Shown one piece after another: positions 34,206 to 44,175 of a stretch of 64,000 nt of DNA (position 1 is the first letter of the stretch; the number at the start of each line of letters is the position of its first letter). The stretch spans positions 36,945,024-37,009,023 of the forward strand of contig OX638135.1 in NCBI GenBank assembly GCA_951804985.1. The letters are read 5' to 3'. The notes beneath the pieces are model-generated. The model saw only the letters and a program-made list of their open reading frames with translations, was not told where the DNA came from and searched no databases. The stretch comes from Dryomyza anilis (taxonomy: Eukaryota; Arthropoda; Insecta; Diptera; Dryomyzidae). Both the position numbers and the translations under genes were made by a program.

Positions 34206-34910
34206 AAATTTTCGGAAGAAACATTGGACGATGTTTTAAAAATTTTATTGGCATTTATTTTCTGCTCTCCGGGCGAGATACCATTTTCGCTGATGACATG
34301 ACTCAAGTGCGATATTTCAGTAGCGAGAAATACACATTTGTCGAGGCGTAGCGTAAGACCACTCTCCTGCAGGATTGTCAGAAAATCTTGCAAACGGAGT
34401 AGTTCCTCATCAACAGTTTTACTCGGAATTATCACATCATCGAGATAAGCTAGCACTTTTCCAGGTTTCATACTTGCCACAATCCGATTCATGACGGACT
34501 GGAAAATAGCGGGAGCAATTATGAGACCAAACGGCATCCGGTTGTACTCGTAATGGCCATCGTTGGTGATGAATGCGGTGAATTTTTTTGATGTTTCAGA
34601 TAATTCTATTTGATGGTAGCCCATACGTAGATCTAGTGTGGAAAAATAACGATTCCCTGCTATTTAAGCAAATTGCTCCTCCATTATAGGCATTGGGTAC
34701 GGCGTTTTGACGGTGATTCAGCTGCCTTATTCTACGCATAAGCAGTGCTCCCCGTTTTTCTTTGCGACCAAGACGACTGGTGATGTGTATGGCGATTCTG
34801 ATGGGCGGATAATGTCATTATCTAGCATGTCTCTTACGATTTCGCGCTTAGGAAATGCGACGCGATACGGCTTCACATTGACAGGAACATTCGAAGACAA
34901 TTCAATCCAG
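34187..34910 (-). pseudogene. A1 reverse transcriptase, broken
   Basis: 34910-34720 still encodes RT fingers (PYRVAFPKREIVRDMLDND, SPVVLVAKKNGEH) but with stops near 34710. 34624-34187 (145 codons) encodes MGYHQIELSETSKKFTAFIT, the MPFGL block and VLAYLDDVIIPSKT with the catalytic Y-L-D-D. It ends with a frameshift before the thumb. Element B interrupted the reading frame between protease and RT at 34910. Confidence 0.82.
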
Positions 34911-35654
34911 TGTAAATGTCCCTATTTTATCACCTAAAAATAAGACATTGAATAAATAATAACACTTACTCCATTTCAAGTTTATCTTCTTAATAATTTT
35001 TATTTCCTTTTTCTTTGTTCCACTTCTTCGACTCACTTCTTAATCTAATAACAACTCTCTTAAAAACTAAATAACTACAGCTTATATACTAATACTTAAT
35101 CTAAGTTTCAATGCTACTTTTCCAGTGTCTTTTGCTGCTTCAGCCTAGAAACATAATTTTGGCCAATCACATTGTGTTTTGCTGCTTATGCCCAGAAGCA
35201 TAATTTTAACCAATCACAAGTTCCGTAAAGAACTCAAGTTCGATCCACAACTCGACTTCTTAACGCTGACCGTGAAAGCAACTCTTGCATAATCAGCAAC
35301 CCGCGAAGACATTGAATTTAGACCATCGCAAAGTCATTGAATTGAAGTCATCTTTGTTTACAAACAAATTGCACCACGTGCTTATTTTCTTCAAGCTAGC
35401 AACTTGACGCTGCTGCGAATTTGGTTTATAGTTACAATTGCTGACTAAGTAAATTGTCGCCGCTTATTTTGGCAACGACCAAAAGGTGTGTCATCAAACC
35501 AACATCATTTACTTTTTGTTTTAACAACAATTAGAATGCATATAATATAATTTAAATATTTAGCAATTAATATTTAGCAACAGCAAATACCCACTAGAAA
35601 AATATCAATGAACTGTCACGCTATGAGTGACTGTCATAATGCTAACTCTCAACA
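34911..35654 (-). repeat. Element B 3' LTR
   Basis: 744 bp. On the minus strand it starts TGTTGAGAGTTAGCATTATG and ends ..GGGACATTTACA (TG..CA ends). It contains a TATA box AGTATATAAGCTG (about 35094-35082), an imperfect ~47-bp internal tandem repeat with TGTGATTGG(T/C)(T/C)AAAATTATG (35140-35222), and AAATAAAAATT downstream as a candidate poly(A) signal. It looks identical to 44176-44919. Confidence 0.95.
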
Positions 35655-35667
35655 TTCCTCCCCCCTT
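35655..35667 (-). promoter_or_regulatory. Element B polypurine tract
   Basis: On the minus strand TAAGGGGGGAGGAA lies directly before the TG of the 3' LTR. This is the expected position and composition of the plus-strand primer for reverse transcription. A run of T then A sits just upstream. Confidence 0.85.
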
Positions 35668-35919
35668 ACAAAAAAAAAAAAAAAAAAATTTTTTTTCCGA
35701 CTTACAACAATCTTATACTAGCATCTCATACCAATACCTTACACTACTGTACAATACAAACATACTACCGATACTTAATACATACATAACCGCATACTTC
35801 TGCTCCGCAATCACCTTGTCTATGTATTACAGATGTTGTTGTCAAGATATCGTGATCGGTCTCCGTTGGTATATTGGCGGGCTCTGCTGTAAACATAACT
35901 CTCGTCACTATTGACATGG

Positions 35920-36132
35920 TTAATCGATCTTCATATGTGGTAGCGATACTGGTTCTTCAAGTTCCAGATATGAGTTCTTGTACTTGTCTTCTTTCCTTCG
36001 GACTGCGGTTCGCACCATCTTATTTGTTAGTGAAGCCGTCATCGATCTCACAGATCTAGGAGCCCCTGAGTAGAATACTTCTCGAGGTCCCGACTGCTCC
36101 TGACTCCGTCTAACTTGCTTCCGACACTGCAT
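35920..36132 (-). CDS. Short basic frame in element B 3' region, unknown
   Basis: 70 codons. Arg/Lys-rich N-terminal half (QCRKQVRRSQEQ, VRTAVRRKEDKYK) and an acidic end. It overlaps a different open frame (36048-36233). The last part before the 3' untranslated stretch could be the C-terminus of a degraded ORF3. No known family recognised. Confidence 0.25.
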   Translation of the reverse strand: MQCRKQVRRSQEQSGPREVFYSGAPRSVRSMTASLTNKMVRTAVRRKEDKYKNSYLELEEPVSLPHMKID

Positions 36133-36366
36133 TGCGATGTCGCTTTAGCTTCGATGTGTAAATTCAATATGTTCTTTAAGAACCACTCTGATTCGTACAT
36201 TATCTTCAGTTCCACTGTCAATTCGCTCAGCAACGCTTAGCCCAAAACGTCTTGGCCCAAAACGTCCGGGTGCAACATGCTATGCTCAGATTCATTCTAG
36301 CTAACTTTCTGGTTCTGTTTCTGAAGCTTTTTCAGATTTGTGTTCACAATCTTCTTTATTTCAACA

Positions 36367-36546
36367 CTATGATAGCGAATTCAATTGATGCCATCTCCTT
36401 ATGTGATTGTGTTTAATTCTGGTGAGTTCCTCTAGTGTAGCGTTCATTTCAACACGCAACCCCTCTATCTCTTTAATGGTTGCTTGCAACGTTCTGGACA
36501 ACCTGTCGTAATTACTGGCCATCACCGTTACTTGTTGCTCTATCAT
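36367..36546 (-). CDS. Short coiled-coil-like frame, unknown
   Basis: 59 codons on the minus strand. The stretch around residues 17-45 has regularly spaced Leu/Ile/Met (RLSRTLQATIKEIEGLR and VEMNATLEELTRI), suggesting an amphipathic helix. It lies in the 3' region of element B among other short frames and overlaps a second open phase upstream. It could be a fragment of a third element gene. No function is assigned. Confidence 0.3.
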   Translation of the reverse strand: MIEQQVTVMASNYDRLSRTLQATIKEIEGLRVEMNATLEELTRIKHNHIRRWHQLNSLS

Positions 36547-38724
36547 ATGTTTTACGTAGTTTAACGCATATGTTTTCCGTATGTTTTACGCGTATCGTAG
36601 GTTTTCCGCAACCGTTCGTTTCTTGTACACGAACCCTGTACCCTTGACACGAAGTCATCTGTTAACTACAATTGTTCGCTTGAGTCAGTTACAACAAATT
36701 TCGTGATTACTGTTCACTCCGCCCTGTAGATCCCTATATCTGTGTTCCGATCGAACACGAGTGAATGCTGCTCCAACGCTGTCGGTCTGTGAATTGAATC
36801 TACCTGGACCCTCACAATGAGCAGGATTAGCCATATTATTGCCAACTTATTTTTCTAATAAAACTATATCTAATTACTGTCACAATATTTTTAGTATTCA
36901 ATGAGATTTCGTTGCTATAATTATTTTTACTTAAATCTAATCATTTTCGTGTATTCATCATTACAATCACTCACATATTTAAGTGTCTATAAAACATAAT
37001 TATATTAATATAATTACATCGTTATATCTCTATCAAAATTATCATTCATATATTACCTTATATAATATTGTACTTTAAAATTTTATAAAATAAACACATT
37101 TTTCTTATAAATTAGCATTCTCTTATATTACGAAGTTTGACATTATCTTATAGTTTGTGTTAATATTTTACAATATAAGTTGTGGTATGTACAAAATACA
37201 TGTGTCATATAACATATTTATTTAAGTTTATATTTTTATATTTTAATATCTATTAACCTAATCAGCATAATAAATACGTATATTGGTTTTATTGTTTCAT
37301 AAACATTTTTCCAGAAGAGAAAAAAAAATATTAATTTATTCATAATTCTAACAGAATATATTTTATCTGAATAACATATTCTACTAGTAAAACATCTTCC
37401 ACTTTTTTTTTTGTTTTAAACCTTGTGAAGTTTAGCTTATTTTTAAGCTGTTTATTTTAAAAAATGCTCATTCGACATATATGCAATTTTTATTTTTATT
37501 TATTTTTCATTCTATCGCAATCTCTAACGAAACTTAAGTGATCATCTTAAGTTTTCGCTCGAGTTCACCTAAAACGATTCGTAATACACGTATGCAATTG
37601 ATCAAGTTGCAGACTAGTATTCGTCGTATTTAGTGAAATGCTTAAAAACAATTTGCTGCTGTTCTTTTCAAACTATTTAATTAATAGCTTAAGATTAGCA
37701 TAAAGTCTTACGGATGTCGACTCTTTTCGAAGAGTACATCGAATCCTTACATAAAATGTAATTGCCGTTCTCATTTGTTTCTATCCTTAATACAATTATA
37801 TTATTTAATAATTTATATCTTTGAACTATATTTTTGTTTTATATATATTCATATCCTCAACTTCAATTTCTACATTTTTCTTTTTTTTTTTTTTTTTTCA
37901 TTCAACATAAACTCATAATTTATTGCACAGGCTAGTAAATTTCCGGAAGTAATACTTAGCTGCTTTAATAAAATAAATATCAACATAACAATTGGATCAT
38001 TTGCTAACTCTAAAAAGTCTTGTATGCATTTTGCAACTGTTGTAGGCATTTTCTCATAATTTTTATAATATTTCTCTAATCAATTAAGTCAATCATAATA
38101 ATCTCTTTTGGAGCATATTCTAGCTCTAAAAACCTATTTTTCATTCGTTGTAAACGTATTTATATATTTTTTATAATATTATTTCTAGTCTTTAATTCAA
38201 TCATATTTTTCCTATATATCATTTGGTACATTTTCTAGCTCTAAAAAAAACCTACTTGTCATTTATTTGCTCGTCAGCAATTAACATAAATTAATAATTT
38301 TTTATTTATTCAAAATTCAATTCATCATAATCTACTTTTCATTATATTTTAATTTAAAATTAATAATTCAACCATTAATTTCATAATTCACTTTACAATT
38401 CAAAATTTCTATGCTAGTTATCTACGCTCAGCAGTACTTAGCTATTTGTTCAATTTGCATTTTATTGCATTTATTTCGTATAAAAAACTCGTGTTATCAT
38501 TTATAATTCTTTCTTATTTATATTTTTCCTAATATTTCTTGTTTTCATAACCTTTAAATTTGGTCCGCCACATGCTAGTAAATTAACCCTAAGTAATACA
38601 TAGCGATCTGTGGGTACCGTTTTCTTCTGTTTTCCTATTTCCTATTCATTATCACACAATACTAAACTTTTCGCAATTTATTTATAAATATATTTCCGCA
38701 TTTTAACAATTAATACATCAATTT

Positions 38725-40752
38725 CTAATTATGGTATTTTTTCAACAAATTGTTGTGTATTTTCTTTCCCTTTCCTTTTATTAATATTGTCGTTGTCACG
38801 GGGGTAGTGACGGACAAAACCTTATAGGGCCCTACCCATATTGGTGAAAATTTATTTTTCTTATTTTGATTCTTCATTACAACCATTTCCCCAATTTGAA
38901 ACTCAATGGGATTTAATGATTTATCGTAGCTTGTTTTAGATTTTTCTTTTACCTTTTCTTGATTTTGTCTCACTATTTCATGCGCCCGCTGTATTTGATA
39001 TTTTAATATTTTGTTATAATCATCGGCATTATATAGCGGTGAAACTTTACGTTTCAAATTAGTTGGCATATCTGAATCATAACCATATAGTGTTCGGAAA
39101 GGTGTTTGCCCAGTTGACACATGCATCGTATTATTATGGACATGCATTGCCGAATTTAACCATTGATCCCAATTGGAACCATCCTCCTTAGCAAAACATC
39201 TCAAATATTCTGCTAATGGTCTGTGACTACGTTCTAATGATCCATTGGCCTGTGGGTGATAGGGTGTAATGTGCATTTTTTTAATACCCAATAATTTGCA
39301 TGTATCAGAAAATAACTTTGACACGAAATTAGAGCCATTGTCAGTTACTAGAATTTTCGGAATATTGTGGCGTGTTATTATTTCATCATAAAATGCTTTA
39401 GCCACTGTGCTTGCTTCTGCGTCTGGTATTGCTACACAGCACATATATTTTGAAAAATCGTCTTGAAATGTTAAAATGTATTTATTGCCAGATACTGTCT
39501 CAGGTAAAATTCCTACTAAGTCCATATAAACTTTATCAAATGGGCGCGTTGGTGTGTCTGTCAAGACCATTGGCATTTTTGTTAGCTTAGAACTTTTGTT
39601 AACTTGACATTTAGGGCAATTTTTTACGTATTCTTTAATTTGTTTTTGCATACCCTTCCACCTATATTGCTTTCTTATTCGAAAATATGTTTTCAGTGTG
39701 CCCTGATGACCCCCTAACGGCGAGTCGTGAAAGTCTCTAATTACTGTTTTAATTTCTTCAGGATCGGTTAATACTTGACTCGAGATTGTTTCACCATCCA
39801 TATCCGTTACTGTGTCGTCCAAGACTGGCTTACTGACGTCCGGTTGTGGATCTATTGCCTTTGGTGTATTTTTAGAACGGGTTTGAACTGCCGCAATTTC
39901 TGTTTCTAATTGTGGAATCCTACTTAATGCGTCAGCATTTAAATTCTTTTTGCCAGGTTTATAAATTATTTCGAACTCATATTCTGATAATTTGTGCCTG
40001 AACCTGGCTAGCCTTGACGTTTGATCCTTTAAATTCGCTATGCTACGCAGTGGTTGATGATCCGTATAAACCGTGAATGGACGCCCCAACAAATACGCTC
40101 TATAATTTTTTGTGGCCCATACTATTGCCAAAAATTCTCGTTCAATTGTTGAGTACCTTGTTTCTGCGTCATTCAGAGCTCTACTTGCAAATGCGATTGG
40201 TCGATCAGAACCTGGCTCGCCCTGTGACAGCACTGCTCCTATAGCTTCTCCACTTGCATCTGTTGTCAATACAAATGGTTTTGAAAAATCTGGGTATGCT
40301 AGAACATTAGGTGAAATAATTGCTTCTTTAAGTTTTATAAATGAATCTTGGCACTTGTCTGTCCATACAAAACTGGCATCCTTCCGCAACAGTTTATTAA
40401 TCGGTAATGTTAACCTTGACATATTCTTAACGAATTTTCTGTAATAATTTACTAAACCTAAGAAGGCTTGTACCTGTTTCTTGGTCCTGGGTACCGGAAT
40501 ATTTTTTACACATTCTATTTTATCGGGATCTGGCATTGCGCCTGACTCCGTGCATTTGTGCTCTAAATATACTACTTCACGCCTTAAAAAATTGCATTTT
40601 TCCGTATTTAATTTCAAATTATTTTCCCTCAATTTTTCTAACACCTTACATAGTCTAATTTCGTGCTCCATTAGGTTTTTTCCATACACAACTATATCGT
40701 CCAGATATACGAAACAATCAAGTCCCTGCAATCCTGTTAAAATGTGGTTCAT
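38725..40752 (-). CDS. pol: Element B pol: RT palm-thumb, RNase H, integrase
   Basis: 675 codons from an internal Met; the true N-terminus is in 40718-41323, separated by a one-base insertion. Domains in order: RT catalytic Y-L-D-D at residues 16-19; thumb and connection 60-150; RNase H with LTTDASG (Asp165), VYTDHQPL (228-235) and ADALSR (273-278); integrase zinc finger His342, His349, Cys379, Cys382; catalytic triad Asp411 (VYMDLVG), Asp471 (VTDNGSNF), Glu507 (NGSLERSH); GPF/Y module VGPYKVLSV at 640. All key residues are present. This copies element RNA into DNA and inserts it. The frame ends 3 kb before the 3' LTR. Confidence 0.93.
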   Translation of the reverse strand: MNHILTGLQGLDCFVYLDDIVVYGKNLMEHEIRLCKVLEKLRENNLKLNTEKCNFLRREVVYLEHKCTESGAMPDPDKIECVKNIPVPRTKKQVQAFLGLVNYYRKFVKNMSRLTLPINKLLRKDASFVWTDKCQDSFIKLKEAIISPNVLAYPDFSKPFVLTTDASGEAIGAVLSQGEPGSDRPIAFASRALNDAETRYSTIEREFLAIVWATKNYRAYLLGRPFTVYTDHQPLRSIANLKDQTSRLARFRHKLSEYEFEIIYKPGKKNLNADALSRIPQLETEIAAVQTRSKNTPKAIDPQPDVSKPVLDDTVTDMDGETISSQVLTDPEEIKTVIRDFHDSPLGGHQGTLKTYFRIRKQYRWKGMQKQIKEYVKNCPKCQVNKSSKLTKMPMVLTDTPTRPFDKVYMDLVGILPETVSGNKYILTFQDDFSKYMCCVAIPDAEASTVAKAFYDEIITRHNIPKILVTDNGSNFVSKLFSDTCKLLGIKKMHITPYHPQANGSLERSHRPLAEYLRCFAKEDGSNWDQWLNSAMHVHNNTMHVSTGQTPFRTLYGYDSDMPTNLKRKVSPLYNADDYNKILKYQIQRAHEIVRQNQEKVKEKSKTSYDKSLNPIEFQIGEMVVMKNQNKKNKFSPIWVGPYKVLSVTTPVTTTILIKGKGKKIHNNLLKKYHN

Positions 40753-41323
40753 TATTCTTTGAAACGTAGCAGGTGACCCCCGTTAATCCAAATGGCATCC
40801 TATTAAATTCAAAATGTCCCAAGCCCGTGCTGAACGCTGTTTTTTCTCTGTGGCGTTCATCCACTAGCACTTGGTGATAACCACTTGCAAGATCTAATGT
40901 TGAAAAATACCTACTGTGACTTAATTGATCCAAAATTTCATCAATACGAGGTATTGGAAATACTTGCTTAATCGTTGCGTCGTTTAATTTTCTGAAATCT
41001 ATTACCAGTCTCCATTTTTTCTGTCCGTCCTTGCCACTCTTTTTAGGTACCAACAATAGTGGTGAATTCCAAGGCGACGTGCTTGGTGATATAATATCGT
41101 CGTCTAATAACTTCTGCACCTGTTTGTTGATTTCTTCTCTGTGAACATGTGGTAATTTATATTGTTTTCGGTTGATCGGAGGTTGGCCGTCTATTGTGGG
41201 GATTTCATGTTTTAAAATAGGTGTATACGATAGCTCATCCCCCTCTAACAGAAATACATCATGGTATGACGCACATATTTTTTCTATGGATGCCTTCTCT
41301 TCAACATTTGCATTTGGATCCAA
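40718..41323 (-). CDS. pol: Element B pol N-terminus: RT fingers
   Basis: 201 codons. SPWNSPLLLVPKKSGK, WRLVIDFRKLNDATIK, FSTLDLASGYHQVLV (first catalytic Asp in the L-D-L-A-S-G block) and FEFNRMPFGLTG are RT motifs. After LTG the frame goes out of phase and reads a spurious tail. The cause is an extra base at plus-strand 40776 relative to element C at the same site (50804-50820). The pol phase is already open upstream of the Met, from about 41379, and overlaps the end of the protease frame by -1, so expression by a second frameshift is possible. This single break may be mutational or a sequencing error. Confidence 0.9.
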   Translation of the reverse strand: MDPNANVEEKASIEKICASYHDVFLLEGDELSYTPILKHEIPTIDGQPPINRKQYKLPHVHREEINKQVQKLLDDDIISPSTSPWNSPLLLVPKKSGKDGQKKWRLVIDFRKLNDATIKQVFPIPRIDEILDQLSHSRYFSTLDLASGYHQVLVDERHREKTAFSTGLGHFEFNRMPFGLTGVTCYVSKNNEPHFNRIAGT

Positions 41324-41325
41324 TT

Positions 41326-42390
41326 TTAATGAATCAAATAGTTTGCATATTCTGTGTCGTATGTTATGCTTTGTACGCTATTCATTGTGCCACTCACTGG
41401 TTCCATAAATTTATTATAATTTGAAAATTTGAGCTGTATGTTCTTATTCAATATTATATCTTTTTCTGTTGAGTTTAACACTGAAACATAAACACTACTT
41501 TTTCTCACATTTGATATGGTTTCTCTGATATAGACTCCTGGTGAAATTTCCTGTTTTTGAATTATTACTACGGGGATCTTGGTTCGTAGTGGTAATCTGG
41601 CGATACCTTTAGATCTTGCTGTTATTTTTATTTCTTCACTGTATAATATTTTGTTTATTTCATCTAGTGATCTGAGTGGTAGTGTTACAATTTTATTTTT
41701 GTTTCTGTCTATAAAGGTTAATCCCTTTTCCACTGCATTGATGATTGCGTGGTTCCATAGATTATCTCGTCCAAGTATACCGTCTGCCGGAACTCCTTGA
41801 TCCTGCATTATTGTATGTAACGTCAGACTGAGCCTTCTATGTTCCATATGTTGAATTTCAATTGATCCTGCGGTGGTCACATGTCCCCCAAATGCTCCGC
41901 TCAGATCTTTTGTGTCTTTTAAATTTCTCTCTAGTTTACTATCTAATGCACTCCACTTTACCAAGCTAGAGTCTGCACCAGAATCTACTAGTAATATTAG
42001 TTTCCCATTTTTCGTTTCCTTACAAGGAATTTCTATAAAGACATCATTTAATTTTGATATCTGTCTGAATTCCCCATGTCTACTATAAATAATGCGATTT
42101 TTCTTTGATTTTGTATATAAACTTAATTTGATTTCCTTAATATTTTCAATATATTTACTCATATTTTTATTTATGCTATCCATTCCTGAAGTAATCAAAT
42201 CATTTAATATCTTCTTATTTTCTTCTATACATATCCTATTTATTATGCAATCATACAAATTATTTTTTGCTGTTAAGGCTACTATGCCGAAAACATTCAA
42301 CGTTAATACAATTAGTGAAATAAAATTATCTACCATTTTCCTACCATTGATAGCGAACGTATCCACTGCCGCGCACGGCGTCTGATTCAC
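41326..42390 (-). CDS. pro: Element B protease (gag-pro frame)
   Basis: 354 codons from the first Met, but the phase is open up to the gag frameshift site at 42468-42474, so the product is probably made as Gag-Pro. Aspartic protease signature ILLVDSGADSSLV (Asp136, Ser, Gly) and ADGILGRDNLW (203-212) are intact. Residues 22-41 form a hydrophobic stretch (NFISLIVLTLNVFGIVALTA) that looks membrane-spanning, unusual ahead of a retroelement protease. The C-terminal 100 residues (LPLRTKIPVVIIQKQE..SPGVYIRE) are conserved in element C and link to RT. Cleaves the polyprotein. Confidence 0.88.
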   Translation of the reverse strand: MNQTPCAAVDTFAINGRKMVDNFISLIVLTLNVFGIVALTAKNNLYDCIINRICIEENKKILNDLITSGMDSINKNMSKYIENIKEIKLSLYTKSKKNRIIYSRHGEFRQISKLNDVFIEIPCKETKNGKLILLVDSGADSSLVKWSALDSKLERNLKDTKDLSGAFGGHVTTAGSIEIQHMEHRRLSLTLHTIMQDQGVPADGILGRDNLWNHAIINAVEKGLTFIDRNKNKIVTLPLRSLDEINKILYSEEIKITARSKGIARLPLRTKIPVVIIQKQEISPGVYIRETISNVRKSSVYVSVLNSTEKDIILNKNIQLKFSNYNKFMEPVSGTMNSVQSITYDTEYANYLIH

Positions 42391-42434
42391 AATTCCTATC
42401 TTCTTTGGCCTGATTTCGCAATTTGTCTTGGGTT

Positions 42435-42474
42435 CCCAGATTATTGGCCTATTCTGGGCCCCTAACAGTTTCCC
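42435..42474 (-). promoter_or_regulatory. -1 ribosomal frameshift signal at gag end
   Basis: On the minus strand the gag codons CAG GGA AAC TGT TAG contain the slippery heptamer G GGA AAC (42474-42468). Its spacer is TGTTAGGGG (9 nt), then a hairpin CCCAGA (42458-42453) / TCTGGG (42440-42435) with a 12-nt loop. Slipping back one base enters the protease frame exactly. This matches known X XXY YYZ signals. Confidence 0.88.
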
Positions 42475-42689
42475 TGGTTGCGGGTAGACTCAAAATCTCT
42501 CTTCGCAAAACAGTTTTCTAACGTATGCCCAATTCTTGCACACCATTTACATTTATTTAAATCCCCATTATTATTATTAGTATGAATATTATTCCGATAA
42601 TCACTATTTCTATTTCCATTATTATTGTTGTTATTGCTCTTGTAATTATTTTCTTTGTTATTATTATAATTACGATTATTATTCCGATA

Positions 42690-42722
<33 letters not shown>

Positions 42723-43766
42723 GTTATTATAATTATTATTATTGTTATTGTTATTATAATTATTAGTTCTATTTTCATTATGATACTCCCAATTATTGTT
42801 GTTATTATATCTTCGAACATTATTATTCCTATGATTGGCTTGCGTATTATTCTCGTAGCCATCATTGTAATCGTAATTTATTGTTTGTTGTCTACTCGTA
42901 CAGATTTGCTCCGGTTCCGGCTCCGGTTCATTATTTGCACATCTAAGGCTCGTTTCGTGGCCGTATTTGCCACATTCTTGACAGTAAGGCATGTTTTTCC
43001 GACTGATACATTCGTCCCTCGTATGTCCGTCATTCCCGCAAAATGAACATGTTGGAACAACTTTATCCCTTTCGTTTGCGAGCATTTCGTGCCCAAATGA
43101 TCCACTATTGTTTCCTACAACAATTTTTTCGCATGTTATTTGTGAGGCCCTGTTATATGGCACCTCTGGGGCATTCTGTGTTGTTTCTATTACACGCCCA
43201 CTTTGTATTATCTCAAACGTTTCTACTGCTTCCTCTATCAGTGAATCTAGTGAGTTTGACTTATTATTTAGCATGTGTATTTTCAGTGTGCTGTCTTTAA
43301 GACCTACTTTAAAAGTCTTTTGTATGGATTTGTCCAGTTCCATTAACATTGCCTCGTCCCCTTTGCCGTTATATTTTTCTTTTATTAACTCCACCGCCTT
43401 TGTTTTCAGGACATTTAGGCGTCTTGCAAAAGGTCTAATTTCTTCCGTGGATGTTTGATAGGCATTATTTATATCATTTATCACTGAGTTTAATGTTATG
43501 GTTTTAAGATATGTCCGCTTTATTACAGTATATAATTCATCTAATCTGCTAAATTGAATTCCATTAACTAGTTCAAATGCGTCTCCATACATTCTTAACT
43601 TAACACATGATATAAATTCTTGTAACTCTGTTTCCTTCGTAGCCTTTACCGCTAAATCACATCCTTGTATGAATCTACATACTTCAGAGGGCAGATCATT
43701 GGAATCCGTGCCTGAGAACATCGGAACCAAACGGTTCACGGTCTTTGCAATATGTTGGATACTCAT
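42462..43766 (-). CDS. gag: Element B gag polyprotein
   Basis: 434 codons, Met start 410 bp inside the 5' LTR. Residues 1-200 are a helical capsid-like region (RLDELYTVIKRTYLKT, SIQKTFKVGLKDSTLKIHML). Zinc knuckles: CSFCGNDGHTRDEC at 240-253 (C-x2-C-x4-H-x4-C), CQECGKYGHETSLRC at 262-276 (one extra residue before the last Cys), and CKWCARIGHTLENC at 406-419. Between knuckles 2 and 3 lies an Asn-rich, Tyr/Arg-sprinkled segment (about 296-400) encoded by AAT/AAC repeats, resembling prion-like regions. Stop TAG follows the slippery site by one codon. Assembles particles and packages RNA. Confidence 0.92.
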
Positions 43767-44156
43767 TTTAAAATCTAGTAAATTAACTTTCTCAATATTA
43801 CTGGTATCACTAGTGAATTTCTATTTAACTTCAGATTTTTCTCGACAGATATTCCTTATTTATTTAAAAATTTATTATTTGTTTACACCATGTTTTCATT
43901 ATTTTCCTCAAAACTCACTACAATACGATATATTTTATTTCGTCCAATTTATCCATTTAATTTTGTTGTTTCATGTTGTGTTATCTTTAATTTTCATTGT
44001 AGGGCTTCCATTAAAAATACCAGTTAAGATTTCATTTCCAACAAAATTATTTAAATTACCAAAATTAGATTTTATTTAAATTATTGACTATTTATTTTAA
44101 AAACATATTTAAAAAAAAAAAAATCTATCTTCCATCTAGAGCGGTTGTTTTTGGTT
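43767..44156 (-). other. Element B 5' untranslated leader
   Basis: About 390 bp, AT-rich, between the primer-binding site and the gag start. The packaging signal would be expected here. No open frame of note on the coding strand. Confidence 0.6.
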
Positions 44157-44174
44157 CTAAAACCGGCTGCGCCA
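44157..44174 (-). promoter_or_regulatory. Element B primer-binding site
   Basis: On the minus strand TGGCGCAGCCGGTTTTAG follows the 5' LTR end (..TTTACA) after one T. TGG complements a tRNA 3' CCA. TGGCGCAG is similar to the site of 17.6/297-type elements. I cannot name the tRNA with confidence. Confidence 0.8.
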
Positions 44175-44175
44175 A

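Larger units (their letters stand above)
35668..38724 (-). other. Element B 3' region, possible decayed third ORF
   Basis: Between pol and the 3' LTR lies ~3 kb. 36850-38724 is very AT-rich with nothing coding. 35900-36850 has near-normal base composition and several short minus-strand frames: 36834-36685 (49 codons, starts MANPAHCEG), a Cys-containing frame near 36660-36515, 36546-36367 (59 codons), 36233-36048 and 36132-35920 (70 codons, ends KNSYLELEEP..). Errantivirus-type elements often carry an env-like ORF3 here. I see no furin site, fusion peptide or membrane anchor, so env identity is not supported. It may be a degraded or spliced third gene. Confidence 0.4.

Noticed and set aside
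35900..36850. Intact envelope gene in element B
   Set aside because: No single frame over 70 codons, no signal peptide, cleavage site or membrane anchor visible. Recorded only as a possible decayed third ORF.
42582..43046. 154-codon Ile-rich plus-strand frame and 102-codon minus frame over gag
   Set aside because: Shadows of the (AAT)n repeat encoding the Asn-rich segment of gag in another frame.
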